Positions 42,131 through 51,683 of a stretch of 64,000 bases of DNA are shown here, piece after piece. The stretch spans positions 1 to 64,000 of the forward strand of contig JAEWFF010000018.1 in NCBI GenBank assembly GCA_023388965.1. The letters are read 5' to 3'. The notes under the pieces were generated by a model. That model saw only the letters and a list, made by a program, of their open reading frames with translations, had not been told where the DNA came from and did not search any database. Positions within the stretch are counted from its first letter, which is position 1. Each line of letters starts with the position of its first letter. The translations under genes were made by a program, and so were the position numbers. Source of the stretch: Pseudomonadota bacterium (lineage in GTDB: Bacteria; Pseudomonadota; Alphaproteobacteria; Rhizobiales; Methylopilaceae).

Positions 42131-43060
42131 TCAGCGGTAGATGACGAGAGCCCGCCGGCGCAGATCGGCGACGAATTTGTCGACCTCTTCCTGTCCCTGT
42201 TCGGCGATGAGCTCGTTCTGCACTTCGTTGCGCAGGGCGCTGTCGTCGGCCACTTCCTGCTTGTTGCACAGAACGATGATCTCGACGCCGAGATCGGTGC
42301 GGTCGGCCTTGGTCGACTGGCCGACCTTGAGCCCGTCGATCTGGTCGCGGAACGGTTTCGGCATCTGGCCGCCGAGGCGCACGACCTGCGGCCGCGCCGC
42401 GACATCGCGCAGTTCCTTGCTCATCGCGATGCCCTGTTCGCAGCTCTGGATCCGGCGGCGGAAATTCTCGGCCTCGCTCTTGCGCTGGTTGATGACGCCC
42501 GGCTTCGCGTCCTTGGGCGTCACGAATACGATCTGCTGAAGCGTGTAGCGGTAATTTGTGCCGCCCGTGCTTTTCTTGGCGGTGATGCCGGCGGCGATTT
42601 CCTTTTCGCTCACGCCGGTGCTGAGGCGGCTCAGCATGCCGCCCAGTCTGCGCTTCAGAAGCCCGACGCGGATTTCCTGCTTGAAGCCGCGCGCGCTGGC
42701 GCCGGCCTGGCTGAGCGCCTTGCCGAGCTGGTCGGGTGTCATATTGGCATTGGCGGCAACGCCGGCGAAGCGCTGCTCGACATCGTTCTCGTCCACGCTG
42801 ACGCCGCGCCTTTTGCCTTCCTCCATCAGGACCCGCTGGTCGATCAGCTCCTCGAGAGCGGCTTTGGCGGACAGTTCCTGCTTGCGCACCAGGCGCACGA
42901 CGACCCGGCGCTCGGCGACCTCGGTCGAGGTGATCGGCACATTGTTGACGAGCGCGACGATGGAGGTCTGCGCGGCGGCGGGCGCGTTCAGCCACAGCGT
43001 GGCGGCAAAAGCGATCGCGGGCAAAACAGCCGCGCGGCGGACGACATCCGGAAAATTCAT
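42131..43060 (-). CDS. SurA N-terminal domain periplasmic chaperone
   Basis: A 309-residue exported protein with a signal peptide ending in NAPAAAQ, a SurA_N-type segment (IVALVNNVPITSTEVAERR, ELIDQRVLMEEGKRRGVSVDENDVEQRF) and a C-terminal part in the place of the peptidyl-prolyl isomerase domain, whose parvulin motifs are weak. It probably assists outer-membrane protein folding. It is single, with the TonB operon upstream on the same strand. Confidence 0.8.
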   Translation of the reverse strand: MNFPDVVRRAAVLPAIAFAATLWLNAPAAAQTSIVALVNNVPITSTEVAERRVVVRLVRKQELSAKAALEELIDQRVLMEEGKRRGVSVDENDVEQRFAGVAANANMTPDQLGKALSQAGASARGFKQEIRVGLLKRRLGGMLSRLSTGVSEKEIAAGITAKKSTGGTNYRYTLQQIVFVTPKDAKPGVINQRKSEAENFRRRIQSCEQGIAMSKELRDVAARPQVVRLGGQMPKPFRDQIDGLKVGQSTKADRTDLGVEIIVLCNKQEVADDSALRNEVQNELIAEQGQEEVDKFVADLRRRALVIYR

Positions 43061-43190
43061 GCGGCGTTCCTCAGCCTCACCCCTACGACAACCCTGCGGC
43101 TGTCCGTTACGGGATGCAACATCCCAGTGATTTTGGCAATTGAAGGGAGACCGGGGAAAAAAGATCGGAACGCTCGGAATTCGGGGCGCC

Positions 43191-44084
43191 TCAGCGCACG
43201 CGGAAATTGATCGGCGCACCGAGATTCATCGTGCCGGGAAGAGCCTCGGGAATGGGCGGAATATTGGCGGAGGCGACGGCGTTGCGCGCGGCGGCGTCGA
43301 GATCGGCATTGCCGGACGAGCGCGTTAGGCGTAGTCCGGTGATCGAGCCCGAACGCGTGATCGTGAAGGCGATATGGGCAAGCCCGGACGCGCCGCCGGC
43401 TCCGGACGGATAGCGCTTGTTGCGCTCGATAGCGGCACGCACGCGGCCGATATATTTGGCGATCTCTGTCGGGCTGGCGCGGGCGCCGCTGCCGCCGATA
43501 TCGGCCTGCTGCTGGCGCGCCGAGCTTGCCGCCTGGGCCTGCGCGGCCGGTGCCGGCTTGGGCTTCGGCTTCGCCTTGGGTTTGGGCTTGGGCTTTGGCT
43601 TTGGTTTCGGCGCGACGACGACCTCGGCCTCTTCGGCCGGCGGCGGCGGCTCGACCTCTTCGGGCCGTTCCGTTGTTTCCGGCTCCGGCAGGGGCTCGGT
43701 CATCTCTTCGGGCAGCGGCTCTGGCTTGACCTCCTCGACCACCTCTTCCGGAAGCGGATCGGGCTTGACCTGTTCCACGACCTCTTCCGGCGTTTCCTCG
43801 ACCGGAGTCGGTTCCGGCGGGGTCGGGGTCTGCGGCGCCGATTCCACGGCTTCGCCCGCAATGGGATCGACGGCCGCCGAGGCCATGGCGGGTGCGAGAT
43901 CGACCGTGATCACCATTTCGCCGGGTGGAGAAACGGGTTCCGGCTGCCAGTTGATGAAGGCCAGGGCCGTGCTGGCGTGCAGCAGCATCGCGCCGACAAA
44001 GGCAAAACCTATGCGCAGGCCGTCCCTGCTGCGGCGCGCAAGATCGCCATGCTGCGTGGTGTTCTGATCGTGTGGCCGCCCCAT
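43191..44084 (-). CDS. tonB: TonB family protein
   Basis: A 297-residue energy transducer. One N-terminal span (GFAFVGAMLLHASTALAFI) is followed by a long Pro/Glu-rich stretch and then a KPKPKPKPKPKAKPKPKP spacer spanning the periplasm. The C-terminal TonB domain has YIGRVRAAIERNKRYPSGAGG, FTITRSGSITG and DAAARNAVASANIPPIPE. It couples ExbBD to outer-membrane receptors such as the one at 35.1-37.2 kb. Order exbB-exbD-tonB with small gaps indicates one operon. Confidence 0.92.
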   Translation of the reverse strand: MGRPHDQNTTQHGDLARRSRDGLRIGFAFVGAMLLHASTALAFINWQPEPVSPPGEMVITVDLAPAMASAAVDPIAGEAVESAPQTPTPPEPTPVEETPEEVVEQVKPDPLPEEVVEEVKPEPLPEEMTEPLPEPETTERPEEVEPPPPAEEAEVVVAPKPKPKPKPKPKAKPKPKPAPAAQAQAASSARQQQADIGGSGARASPTEIAKYIGRVRAAIERNKRYPSGAGGASGLAHIAFTITRSGSITGLRLTRSSGNADLDAAARNAVASANIPPIPEALPGTMNLGAPINFRVR

Positions 44085-44091
44085 CGCCGCC

Positions 44092-44684
44092 TCACGGAGT
44101 TCCGGCGTCCGGCAGGGCCGCCGGTGCGGATGGGGTGACGGGCGCGGTATCCGGCAGGGCCGCCGGGGCGGTGTCGGCCGCGGGCACTGCCGCACTTGGC
44201 TCGACCGGCATGCCCGGCGCACCTGGTGTGCCGCCCGCGCCGCCGCCCGGCGCCATTTCGGCGATCAGCGAAACCTTCTTGAAGCCGGCGTTCGACACTT
44301 CGCCCATGACTTCCATCAGCCGCCCGTACGAAATCGTCTTGTCGCCGCGCACGAGGACGACCTGTTCGTCGTCGTCCGTGGCCAGAGCCTCGAGCCGGGG
44401 CAGAACATCGTCCTCGGACAATTCCTCCTCGCCGAGGAACACCTTGCCGTCCTTGTCGATGGAGACGACCAGCGGCTCTTTCGGTTCAGCCACCTTGGCG
44501 GCCGCGCTTTTCGGAAGCTGGAGCGGCACGCCGACCGTCATCAGGGGAGCGGCGACCATGAACACGATCAGAAGAACGAGCATGACGTCGACCAGCGGCG
44601 TGACGTTGATCTCGGCCACCGGCCGGAACCCGCCTGCGCTGTCGCTGTCGTCCCAGCTGCCTCCGCCGCCCATTCTCGCGCCCA

Positions 44685-44685
<1 letters not shown>
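44092..44685 (-). CDS. exbD: ExbD/TolR family proton-channel subunit with long Ala/Pro tail
   Basis: A 197-residue protein: N-terminal span with the essential aspartate (EINVTPLVDVMLVLLIVFMVAAP), a periplasmic ExbD domain (VVSIDKDGKVFLGEEEL, DEQVVLVRGDKTISYGRLMEVM), and a final 50 residues that are almost only Gly, Ala, Pro and Thr. Usual ExbD proteins end near residue 140-150, so the tail is an addition. It lies between exbB and tonB. Confidence 0.9.
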
Positions 44686-45350
<665 letters not shown>

Positions 45351-45425
45351 GAAAAATGTCCGTCTGGAAGGGGCGCCCGCTTTCGCGTGCGGACGCGCCG
45401 TTTCCAACACCGGCGGCGAGGCTTG

Positions 45426-45480
45426 TCAATGATTTAGCGCCTGCTTGGAATTAGAAAAGATCAAATCTATCAATGATTTA
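45426..45480. promoter_or_regulatory. Direct repeat TCAATGATTTA in the exbB promoter region
   Basis: TCAATGATTTA occurs at 45426-45436 and 45470-45480, 44 bases apart (about four helical turns), in the AT-rich stretch between exbB and the divergent kinase gene. It could be a regulator's operator. I cannot match it to RirA or Irr consensus with confidence. Confidence 0.4.
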
Positions 45481-45613
45481 TATAGGCAGTTCAAAGGTCT
45501 TCCGCCCCGCTTACGCCTTACGTGGCATACCGCCTCATACGGCGTTGCCGACGATCCTTCCAGCATGATGGAAACCGGGACGCTCGCCTTGCGGGCAGGC
45601 TTGGCCTAAGAAG

Positions 45614-47584
45614 ATGCACCCCATGACGATTCCGGTTTCCATCAACCGTACGACCCTTTCGCGCCTTCTGGTGCCGCTGATCGTATTGGCGGCCGGCCTG
45701 ACGGCGACCGGGCTCGCGGTGCTGCAGCTCAATACGCTGGTCGAAGAGGCCGAGCACCAGCGTTTCGAAATGCTGCTGACCGACGAGATCGACGCGATCA
45801 CCGACCGGCTCGATACCTACAGCGCGCTTCTGCGCGGCACGGCGGGCCTGTTCGCGGCGAGCGACGATGTGAGCCGTGAGGCTTTTTCGGCCTATTTCGA
45901 CCGTCTGCGGGTGAGCGAGCTTTATCCCGGCCTTCAGGGCATGGGGTTTGCAGCGGTGGTGCGCCCCGAAGAACGCGCGGCATTTCTGGAGCGCATGCGC
46001 GCCGAAGGCGCGCCGGATTTCCGCATCTGGCCGGAAGGCGAGCGCGATCTTGTCACGAGCATCGCTTTCCTCGAGCCCACGGACGAGCGCAACAAGCGCG
46101 CTCTCGGCTTCGATATGTACTCCGAGGAGGTGCGACGCACCGCCATGGCGCGCTCGCGCGACACCGGGCGGCGCACTTTGTCGTCGCAGGTGACGCTCGT
46201 GCAGGAAGGGCCGGGCGGCGAGGAGGAGCACCAGCCGGGCTTCCTGATCTATGTGCCGGTTTACGGAACCCCGGCCGGGCGCATACCGGACAGCGCGGAG
46301 GAGCGGCGCGCGACCATCGAGGGCTGGGTGTACAGTCCCTTTCGTGCCGGCAATCTCTTTGCCGAGACGATGAGCCTGTCCAAGGCCAATCCCGAAATGC
46401 AGGTGTCGATCTACGATGGCGCGGGCACCGCCGAGGACGATCTTCTGTACATCTCCACGCCCGCCCCGCAGACCGGTCCTTACGAGGCCGAGCGGGCCAT
46501 TCCGTTCGCCGGCCATCAATGGACGGTCGGCGCCCGCCGTACCGATAATTTCGTGCCGGATTCGAACCGCAGGATCGTGCCTTTCGTGATCGCCGGCGGG
46601 CTCGGCGCGACCTTGCTCCTGTTCGCCGCCAGCCTGGCGCAGGCGCGCGCCACCGCCCAGGCGGAGGAGGCGCGCGAGCAGCTTGCCGAACTCAATGTCA
46701 GCCTCGAACACCGCGTCGAGGAACGCACCGCCCAGCTCGAAAGCGCGCGCAGCGCGCTCGAGACCCTGAACCGCAATCTCGAATCCATTGTCGGGACGCG
46801 GACGGCCGATCTGAAGGCCGCCAATGAGGAGATCCAGCGCTTCGCCTATATCGTCAGCCACGATCTGCGCTCGCCGCTGGTCAATGTCATGGGCTTCACG
46901 AGCGAGCTGGAAGTCGCGCGTGACGAGATTTTGAAGTTTTACGGCGATGTCGTTACCAGAATGCCGGATGCGGCGAGCGCCGATGTCAAGCTCGCCATCG
47001 AAACCGAACTGCCCGAGGCGATCTCGTTCATACGCTCGTCGACGGCCAAGATGGACCGCCTCATCAACGCGATCCTGCGCCTGTCGCGCGAGGGGGCCCG
47101 TGTTCTGACGCCGGAGCCGATCCAGCTCGGGAAACTGCTCGAAACGACCGCCCAGAGCCTTACGCACCAGCTTGCCGATGCGGGCGCGGAACTGGTGATC
47201 GACGAGGTTCCAGAATTGGTCAGCGATCGGCTGGCGCTGGAACAGATATTCACGAACCTGCTCGAGAACGCGGTTAAATATCTTGCGCCCGATCGTCCGG
47301 GCCGGATAAGGGTTCATGGCTGGACTGAGGGACCGACGGTCTTTGTGGACGTCGAGGATAACGGCCGCGGCATCGATCCGAAGGATCATGGCCGGGTGTT
47401 CGATCTGTTCCGGCGCGCCGGGGCGCAGGACCGCCCCGGAGAAGGCATCGGACTTGCCCATGTGCGCGCGCTTGTGCGGCGGCTGGGCGGAAGCATTACC
47501 GTACAATCGGCAGCGGGAGAGGGCTCGACATTTCGGGTTAGCCTGCCTGCTGTCATGACAACGCAATCTGAGGGGACTGTCTGA
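45614..47584 (+). CDS. CHASE-domain sensor histidine kinase
   Basis: A 656-residue kinase with an N-terminal span, a large periplasmic CHASE domain (about 45-300; YPGLQGMGFAAVVRPEERAAF), a second span near 320-340, a coiled coil (about 345-410) and a kinase core with the phosphoacceptor in IVSHDLRSPLVNVMGF, N-box NLLENAVKYLAP and G-boxes EDNGRGIDP, GEGIGLAHV. The kinase core is of the phytochrome-like light/stress group, which pairs with single-domain receivers such as the next gene, starting directly after its stop. Confidence 0.9.
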   Translation: MHPMTIPVSINRTTLSRLLVPLIVLAAGLTATGLAVLQLNTLVEEAEHQRFEMLLTDEIDAITDRLDTYSALLRGTAGLFAASDDVSREAFSAYFDRLRVSELYPGLQGMGFAAVVRPEERAAFLERMRAEGAPDFRIWPEGERDLVTSIAFLEPTDERNKRALGFDMYSEEVRRTAMARSRDTGRRTLSSQVTLVQEGPGGEEEHQPGFLIYVPVYGTPAGRIPDSAEERRATIEGWVYSPFRAGNLFAETMSLSKANPEMQVSIYDGAGTAEDDLLYISTPAPQTGPYEAERAIPFAGHQWTVGARRTDNFVPDSNRRIVPFVIAGGLGATLLLFAASLAQARATAQAEEAREQLAELNVSLEHRVEERTAQLESARSALETLNRNLESIVGTRTADLKAANEEIQRFAYIVSHDLRSPLVNVMGFTSELEVARDEILKFYGDVVTRMPDAASADVKLAIETELPEAISFIRSSTAKMDRLINAILRLSREGARVLTPEPIQLGKLLETTAQSLTHQLADAGAELVIDEVPELVSDRLALEQIFTNLLENAVKYLAPDRPGRIRVHGWTEGPTVFVDVEDNGRGIDPKDHGRVFDLFRRAGAQDRPGEGIGLAHVRALVRRLGGSITVQSAAGEGSTFRVSLPAVMTTQSEGTV

Positions 47585-48016
47585 ATGCCGCACCAACAGC
47601 CCGTGACCATCATCATGGTCGAGGATGATGAGGGCCACGCCCGGTTGATCGAGCGCAATATCCGGCGCGCGGGCGTCAACAACGAAATCCGCCACTTCGT
47701 CAGCGGCACCGAGGTTCTCGAACATCTGTTCGAGCCCGCCAATCTGAACAACGGGCCGTTCCTCGTCCTGCTCGATCTCAATCTGCCGGACATGACCGGG
47801 ATCGACATTCTCGTGAAGATCAAGTCGAACGAGACGCTGAAGCGCGCGCCCGTCGTCGTGCTGACAACGACCGACGACAAGGCGGAGATCCAGCGCTGCT
47901 ACGATCTCGGCTGCAATGTCTACATCACCAAGCCGGTCGATTACGAAACCTTCGCCCAGGCTATCCGCCAGCTTGGCCTTTTCCTGTCCGTCATCCAGGT
48001 GCCGGAAGCAACATGA
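47585..48016 (+). CDS. Single-domain response regulator (Rcp1-like)
   Basis: A 143-residue stand-alone receiver with acidic pair VEDDEGHARLI, phosphoacceptor in LLDLNLPDMTG, and KPVDYETF lysine. There is no output domain, so it passes phosphate on or binds a partner. It directly follows the CHASE kinase and overlaps the next gene by four bases (ATGA), so the three proteins probably form a phosphorelay. Confidence 0.9.
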   Translation: MPHQQPVTIIMVEDDEGHARLIERNIRRAGVNNEIRHFVSGTEVLEHLFEPANLNNGPFLVLLDLNLPDMTGIDILVKIKSNETLKRAPVVVLTTTDDKAEIQRCYDLGCNVYITKPVDYETFAQAIRQLGLFLSVIQVPEAT

Positions 48017-49074
48017 CGACAGACGCGGGCGCCCCGGCCGAGAGAGCGGGGGGGATTTCCGTACTTTACATTGACGACGATGCGGGCATCCGCAGGCTCG
48101 TGGAAAAAGCATTGACGCGGCATGGATTCAATGTCGCGTTCGCAGCAAGCGGCGACGAAGGCCTCGAGCTTCTGAAGAGTACGGCCTTCGATGTCGTGAC
48201 CGTCGATCATTACATGCCGGGTATGGACGGGCTTTCGACATTGGAGGCCATCCGCGCAATGGCCGATCCGCCGGCCGTGATCTACGTCACAGGCGCCGAT
48301 GAAAGCAGCATCGCGGTCTCCGCGCTGAAGGCCGGCGCGGCGGATTATGTCATCAAGGATGTCGAGGGCGTATTCCTCGAGCTTTTGCGCAGCGCGGCGG
48401 TCACGGCCGTCGAACAGCGCGAACTTCGGCGCCAGAAGGTAGAGGCCGAGCGCAGGGCCATCGAGGCGCGCGAGCGGCTGGAGCTTCTCCTGCGCGAAGT
48501 GAACCATCGCGTCGCCAATTCCCTTCAACTCGTGTCCTCGCTCGTCACCATGCAATCCTCCGTCGTTACCGACGAGGCGGCGCGCACCGTGCTGACGGAC
48601 ATGCAGGGACGCATCGCCGCCATCGGCCAGATCCACCGCCGTCTCTACACCTCCGACGATGTACGCTTCGTCGAGATCGGCACCTATCTCGAAGGTCTGG
48701 TCGAGGAGCTTGAGGGCGCGATGAAGGGCGAGGGGCGCCCGCACGCGATCCGGATCGACACCGAGAAATTCGCGGTGGCGACTGACCGCGCGGTGCCGCT
48801 CGGCATGATCGTGACCGAGCTTGTGACCAATGCGTACAAATACGCCTATCCCGACGGCGGCTCCGGCGATATCCGTATTTCGCTGCGGCGCGAGAACGGC
48901 GATCTGACCCTGTGCGTCGAGGATGACGGCGTGGGCTGGGCCGGGCCGAACGGCTCGCCCGGCGGGCTTGGCAGCAAGGTCATTACGTCCATGGCGCGGG
49001 TTCTCGGCGCGCCGGTCGTGGTCGATCCCGAACACAGGGGCACGCGCGTCCTCCTGAAATTTCCGTCCGAATGA
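48013..49074 (+). CDS. Receiver-HisKA_2 hybrid histidine kinase
   Basis: A 353-residue protein with a receiver domain (VLYIDDDAGI, phosphoacceptor in VVTVDHYMPGMDG) followed by a coiled linker and a HisKA_2 kinase (LLREVNHRVANSLQLVSSLVTMQ) with ATPase motifs TELVTNAYKYAYP and EDDGVGW. HisKA_2 proteins of this shape often signal in the general stress response of alphaproteobacteria. It lacks a membrane segment and is probably switched by the upstream proteins. Confidence 0.9.
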   Translation: MTTDAGAPAERAGGISVLYIDDDAGIRRLVEKALTRHGFNVAFAASGDEGLELLKSTAFDVVTVDHYMPGMDGLSTLEAIRAMADPPAVIYVTGADESSIAVSALKAGAADYVIKDVEGVFLELLRSAAVTAVEQRELRRQKVEAERRAIEARERLELLLREVNHRVANSLQLVSSLVTMQSSVVTDEAARTVLTDMQGRIAAIGQIHRRLYTSDDVRFVEIGTYLEGLVEELEGAMKGEGRPHAIRIDTEKFAVATDRAVPLGMIVTELVTNAYKYAYPDGGSGDIRISLRRENGDLTLCVEDDGVGWAGPNGSPGGLGSKVITSMARVLGAPVVVDPEHRGTRVLLKFPSE

Positions 49075-49143
49075 TGGGTGTCCTTGACCTGCCACACTCA
49101 TCGGCCACATTGCGGCAAGATCGCAAAAACGGGGATTGATCGA

Positions 49144-50352
49144 ATGAATGTGCGGATGCTTGCGGGCCTCGCTCTGGCCGTTTTGATGATGCCCGGCGCG
49201 GCTTTGGCCCAGGCCGGCGCGTGCCATGGCGGCAAGAGTTTCGATGCCTGGCTGAAGGACTTCAAGGCCGAGGCAAAAACGCAGGGCATTTCGGATCGGA
49301 CGCTCGCGGCCGCCGCGCCCGATATGCGCTTCGATCAGGCCATTGTCGGCAAGGATCGCGGCGGGCAGGGCGTATTTACGCAGAGCTTCGTGCAGTTCTC
49401 GGACCGCATGGCCAACAGCAATCGCCTGCAATCGGGCAAGGCGAAGATCAAGGCCAATGCCCGCACCTTCGAGCGCATCAGGCAGGAATTCGGCGTTCCC
49501 GCGGGCGTGCTGGCGGCGTTCTGGGGACTCGAAACCGATTTCGGCGCCTTTCTCGGCAACGGCAATACGATCGGTTCGGTCACGACGCTCGCCTATGACT
49601 GTCGGCGGCCGGACATGTTCCGCGGCGAGCTTCTGGCGCTGCTGAAGATCATCGAGCGCGGCGATCTGAAGCCGTCCGATATGCGTGGGCCATGGGCCGG
49701 CGAACTCGGCCAGTTCCAGTTCCTGCCGCGTCATTACATAGATTTCGGCCTGGATTACGACGGCAACGGGCATGTCGATCTCATCCGCTCCGATGCGGAC
49801 GCGCTCGGATCGGCGGCGAACTATATGCGCCATCTCGGCTGGCGCGCGGGTGAGCCCTGGCTGGTCGAGGTGCGTATCCCGAAGAACTTTCCGTGGGAGC
49901 GCAGCGGGCTCGATATCGAGCTTTCCGCCGCGGAACTCTCGGGCCTCGGCGTGACGCGCGCCGATGGCCAGCCTCTGCCGAACATTGCGGCGTCGGTACA
50001 TGTGCCGCAGGGGCGCCACGGCCCGGCCTTTCTGGCCTATCCGAATTTCAAGAACGTCTATCTGACGTGGAACCATTCGCTGATCTATTCGACCACGGCG
50101 GCCTATCTCGCGACGCGCCTCGAAGGCGCGCCGGCGATGTCGAAAGGTGACGGCACGCCCGATCTCGACGCCAATGGCGTCAAGGAGGTGCAGCGCCTTC
50201 TTCAGGCCAAGGGCTACGATGTCGGCAAGATCGACGGCATTATCGGCGCCGGAACCCGTGCCGCCGTCCGCAAGGAACAGGTCCGTCTCGGTCTGCCGGC
50301 GGATTCCTATCCGGATGGCGATCTTCTGAACGCGCTGAGAGCCGGGCGGTAG
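49144..50352 (+). CDS. Lytic murein transglycosylase, MltB family
   Basis: A 402-residue periplasmic enzyme with signal peptide (GLALAVLMMPGAALAQA), an SLT_2 domain with catalytic glutamate in FWGLETDFGAFLG and the AGELGQFQFLPRHY motif, and a C-terminal peptidoglycan-binding domain (EVQRLLQAKGYDVGKIDGIIGAGTRAAV). It cuts glycan strands to 1,6-anhydro products. The ATG at 49144 gives the best signal peptide; the frame is open to 49078. Confidence 0.9.
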   Translation: MNVRMLAGLALAVLMMPGAALAQAGACHGGKSFDAWLKDFKAEAKTQGISDRTLAAAAPDMRFDQAIVGKDRGGQGVFTQSFVQFSDRMANSNRLQSGKAKIKANARTFERIRQEFGVPAGVLAAFWGLETDFGAFLGNGNTIGSVTTLAYDCRRPDMFRGELLALLKIIERGDLKPSDMRGPWAGELGQFQFLPRHYIDFGLDYDGNGHVDLIRSDADALGSAANYMRHLGWRAGEPWLVEVRIPKNFPWERSGLDIELSAAELSGLGVTRADGQPLPNIAASVHVPQGRHGPAFLAYPNFKNVYLTWNHSLIYSTTAAYLATRLEGAPAMSKGDGTPDLDANGVKEVQRLLQAKGYDVGKIDGIIGAGTRAAVRKEQVRLGLPADSYPDGDLLNALRAGR

Positions 50353-50353
50353 T

Positions 50354-50490
50354 TACCTCTCCCGCTTGCGGGAGAGGTCGAGCCGGCGTAGCCGGCCGGG
50401 TGAGGGGATTGTCTTGTGAAATTTGTCGCCCTCACCCCGGAGCGCTGACGCGCTCTCGACCCTCTCCCGTTTCACGGGAGAGGGGAGGGT
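50354..50490. repeat. GC-rich palindromic element, copy A
   Basis: Outer arms CTCTCCCGCTTGCGGGAGAG and CTCTCCCGTTTCACGGGAGAG each form a hairpin and bracket inner motifs GGTGAGGG and CCCTCACCCC. It resembles the small mobile palindromic elements spread through Rhizobiales genomes. It provides the last codons and stop of the epmB gene and abuts the transglycosylase stop. Confidence 0.75.
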
Positions 50491-51509
50491 GGATACAAAT
50501 GCCTCCCGCCCCTGAAATCCTCCACCTCGTCGCCATGTACATATTCCGGACCGATGGGCGATTTCCCATGCCCGCCGGGAATGTCGAGCACGTAGGTCGG
50601 CATGGCTAGGCCCGACAGATGGCCGCGCAGCGCGCGCATGAGCTCGCGGCCTTCCTCGATGGAGAGGCGGAAGCGCGCGGTGCCGGGTGCGAGATCGGGA
50701 TGGTGGAGGTAATACGGACGAACGCGGCTCTCCACGAAGCCGCGCATCAGGTCCGCCATCACCTTCGGGTCGTCGTTGACGCCGCGCAGCAGAACGGTCT
50801 GTGACAGAAGCGGAATACCGGCGTCGGCGAGACGCCCGAGCCCAGCGCGGGCGTCCTCCGTCAGCTCGCGCGGATGATTGGCATGCACGCCGATATAGAC
50901 CGTCTTTGACGAGGTTTTGAGCGCGTCGATCAGATCGGCATCGATCAGGTCTGGATCGGCGACCGGAACGCGCGTATGCACGCGCACGATCTTCACATGG
51001 CCGATGCGGCCGAGCCCTTCCATGATCTGCCTGAGGCGGCGCGGTGCGAGGATCAAGGGGTCGCCTCCGGTCAAGATGACCTCCCAGATTTCCGGGTGCG
51101 CGGCGATGTAGGAAAGCGCGGCCTCGATCCTGTCCGGCGTCAGGGTGCCCATGCCGTCGGGGCCGACCATTTCGCGGCGGAAGCAGAAGCGGCAATAGAC
51201 CGGGCAGACATGCAGCGGCTTCAAGAGAACGCGGTCGGGATAGCGGTGGACGATCCCCTCGACCGGCGAATGCGCAAGATCGCCGATCGGATCGCCGCGC
51301 TCCTCCGGCGTTGTTACGAGTTCATCCGCGTGCGGTACGAATTGCAGCGCGATGGGATCGTCCGGATCGTCCGGATCGATCAGTTTCGCAAGCGCGGGCG
51401 GAATGGCGACGGCATATTTCTCCGCGACGCGTTCGAGTTCGGGCGTCGGCTCCGCGAGGCCGCTGGCGGCGAGGTCGGAGAGGGTGCGGAGGGGTTTGCG
51501 CTCAAGCAT
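50472..51509 (-). CDS. epmB: EF-P beta-lysine synthesis enzyme EpmB (lysine 2,3-aminomutase-like)
   Basis: A 345-residue radical SAM aminomutase. The iron-sulfur motif is HVCPVYCRFCFRREM, with ILTGGDPL and HANHPRELT following and the PLP lysine region near the C-terminus (DIPGGHGKSP). It makes (R)-beta-lysine that EpmA attaches to EF-P. The last residues (YPPSPLP) come from palindromic element copy A, so the native C-terminus has been replaced. The start MLERKPLRTL at 51509 is chosen; the open frame upstream is element sequence. Confidence 0.9.
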   Translation of the reverse strand: MLERKPLRTLSDLAASGLAEPTPELERVAEKYAVAIPPALAKLIDPDDPDDPIALQFVPHADELVTTPEERGDPIGDLAHSPVEGIVHRYPDRVLLKPLHVCPVYCRFCFRREMVGPDGMGTLTPDRIEAALSYIAAHPEIWEVILTGGDPLILAPRRLRQIMEGLGRIGHVKIVRVHTRVPVADPDLIDADLIDALKTSSKTVYIGVHANHPRELTEDARAGLGRLADAGIPLLSQTVLLRGVNDDPKVMADLMRGFVESRVRPYYLHHPDLAPGTARFRLSIEEGRELMRALRGHLSGLAMPTYVLDIPGGHGKSPIGPEYVHGDEVEDFRGGRHLYPPSPLP

Positions 51510-51546
51510 ACTGATAGCGGTATAAATGCGCTTCCGGCGTCGATCT

Positions 51547-51683
51547 ACCCTCCCCTTGAGGGGGAGGGTCGCCGCGCAGCGGCGGGGAGGGGTGGACGCC
51601 GAAGGCGTGTGCAATCTGGATATCACCCCACCCCGTCCATTCGCTGCGCGAATGTCCGACGCTCCTCCTCAAGGGGAGGGTAA
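51547..51683. repeat. GC-rich palindromic element, copy B
   Basis: Outer arms ACCCTCCCCTTGAGGGGGAGGGT and the related CTCCTCAAGGGGAGGGT end bracket inner hairpins, including GCCGCGCAGCGGC and TTCGCTGCGCGAA. It fills the gap between epmB and epmA and stops just before the epmA stop codon. It is about the same length as copies A and C. Confidence 0.75.

Noticed and set aside
43560..43620. Lys-Pro repeat in tonB as a tandem DNA repeat of independent origin
   Set aside because: It is the normal periplasm-spanning spacer of TonB proteins.
45518..48112. An 864-codon open frame on the minus strand opposite the CHASE kinase
   Set aside because: High GC leaves few stops on the opposite strand. The product is Arg/His/Asp-rich shadow sequence without domains, while the plus strand codes a complete histidine kinase.
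47941..50076. A 711-codon minus-strand frame opposite the hybrid kinase and transglycosylase
   Set aside because: Same reason: it is antisense to two intact, well recognised plus-strand genes.
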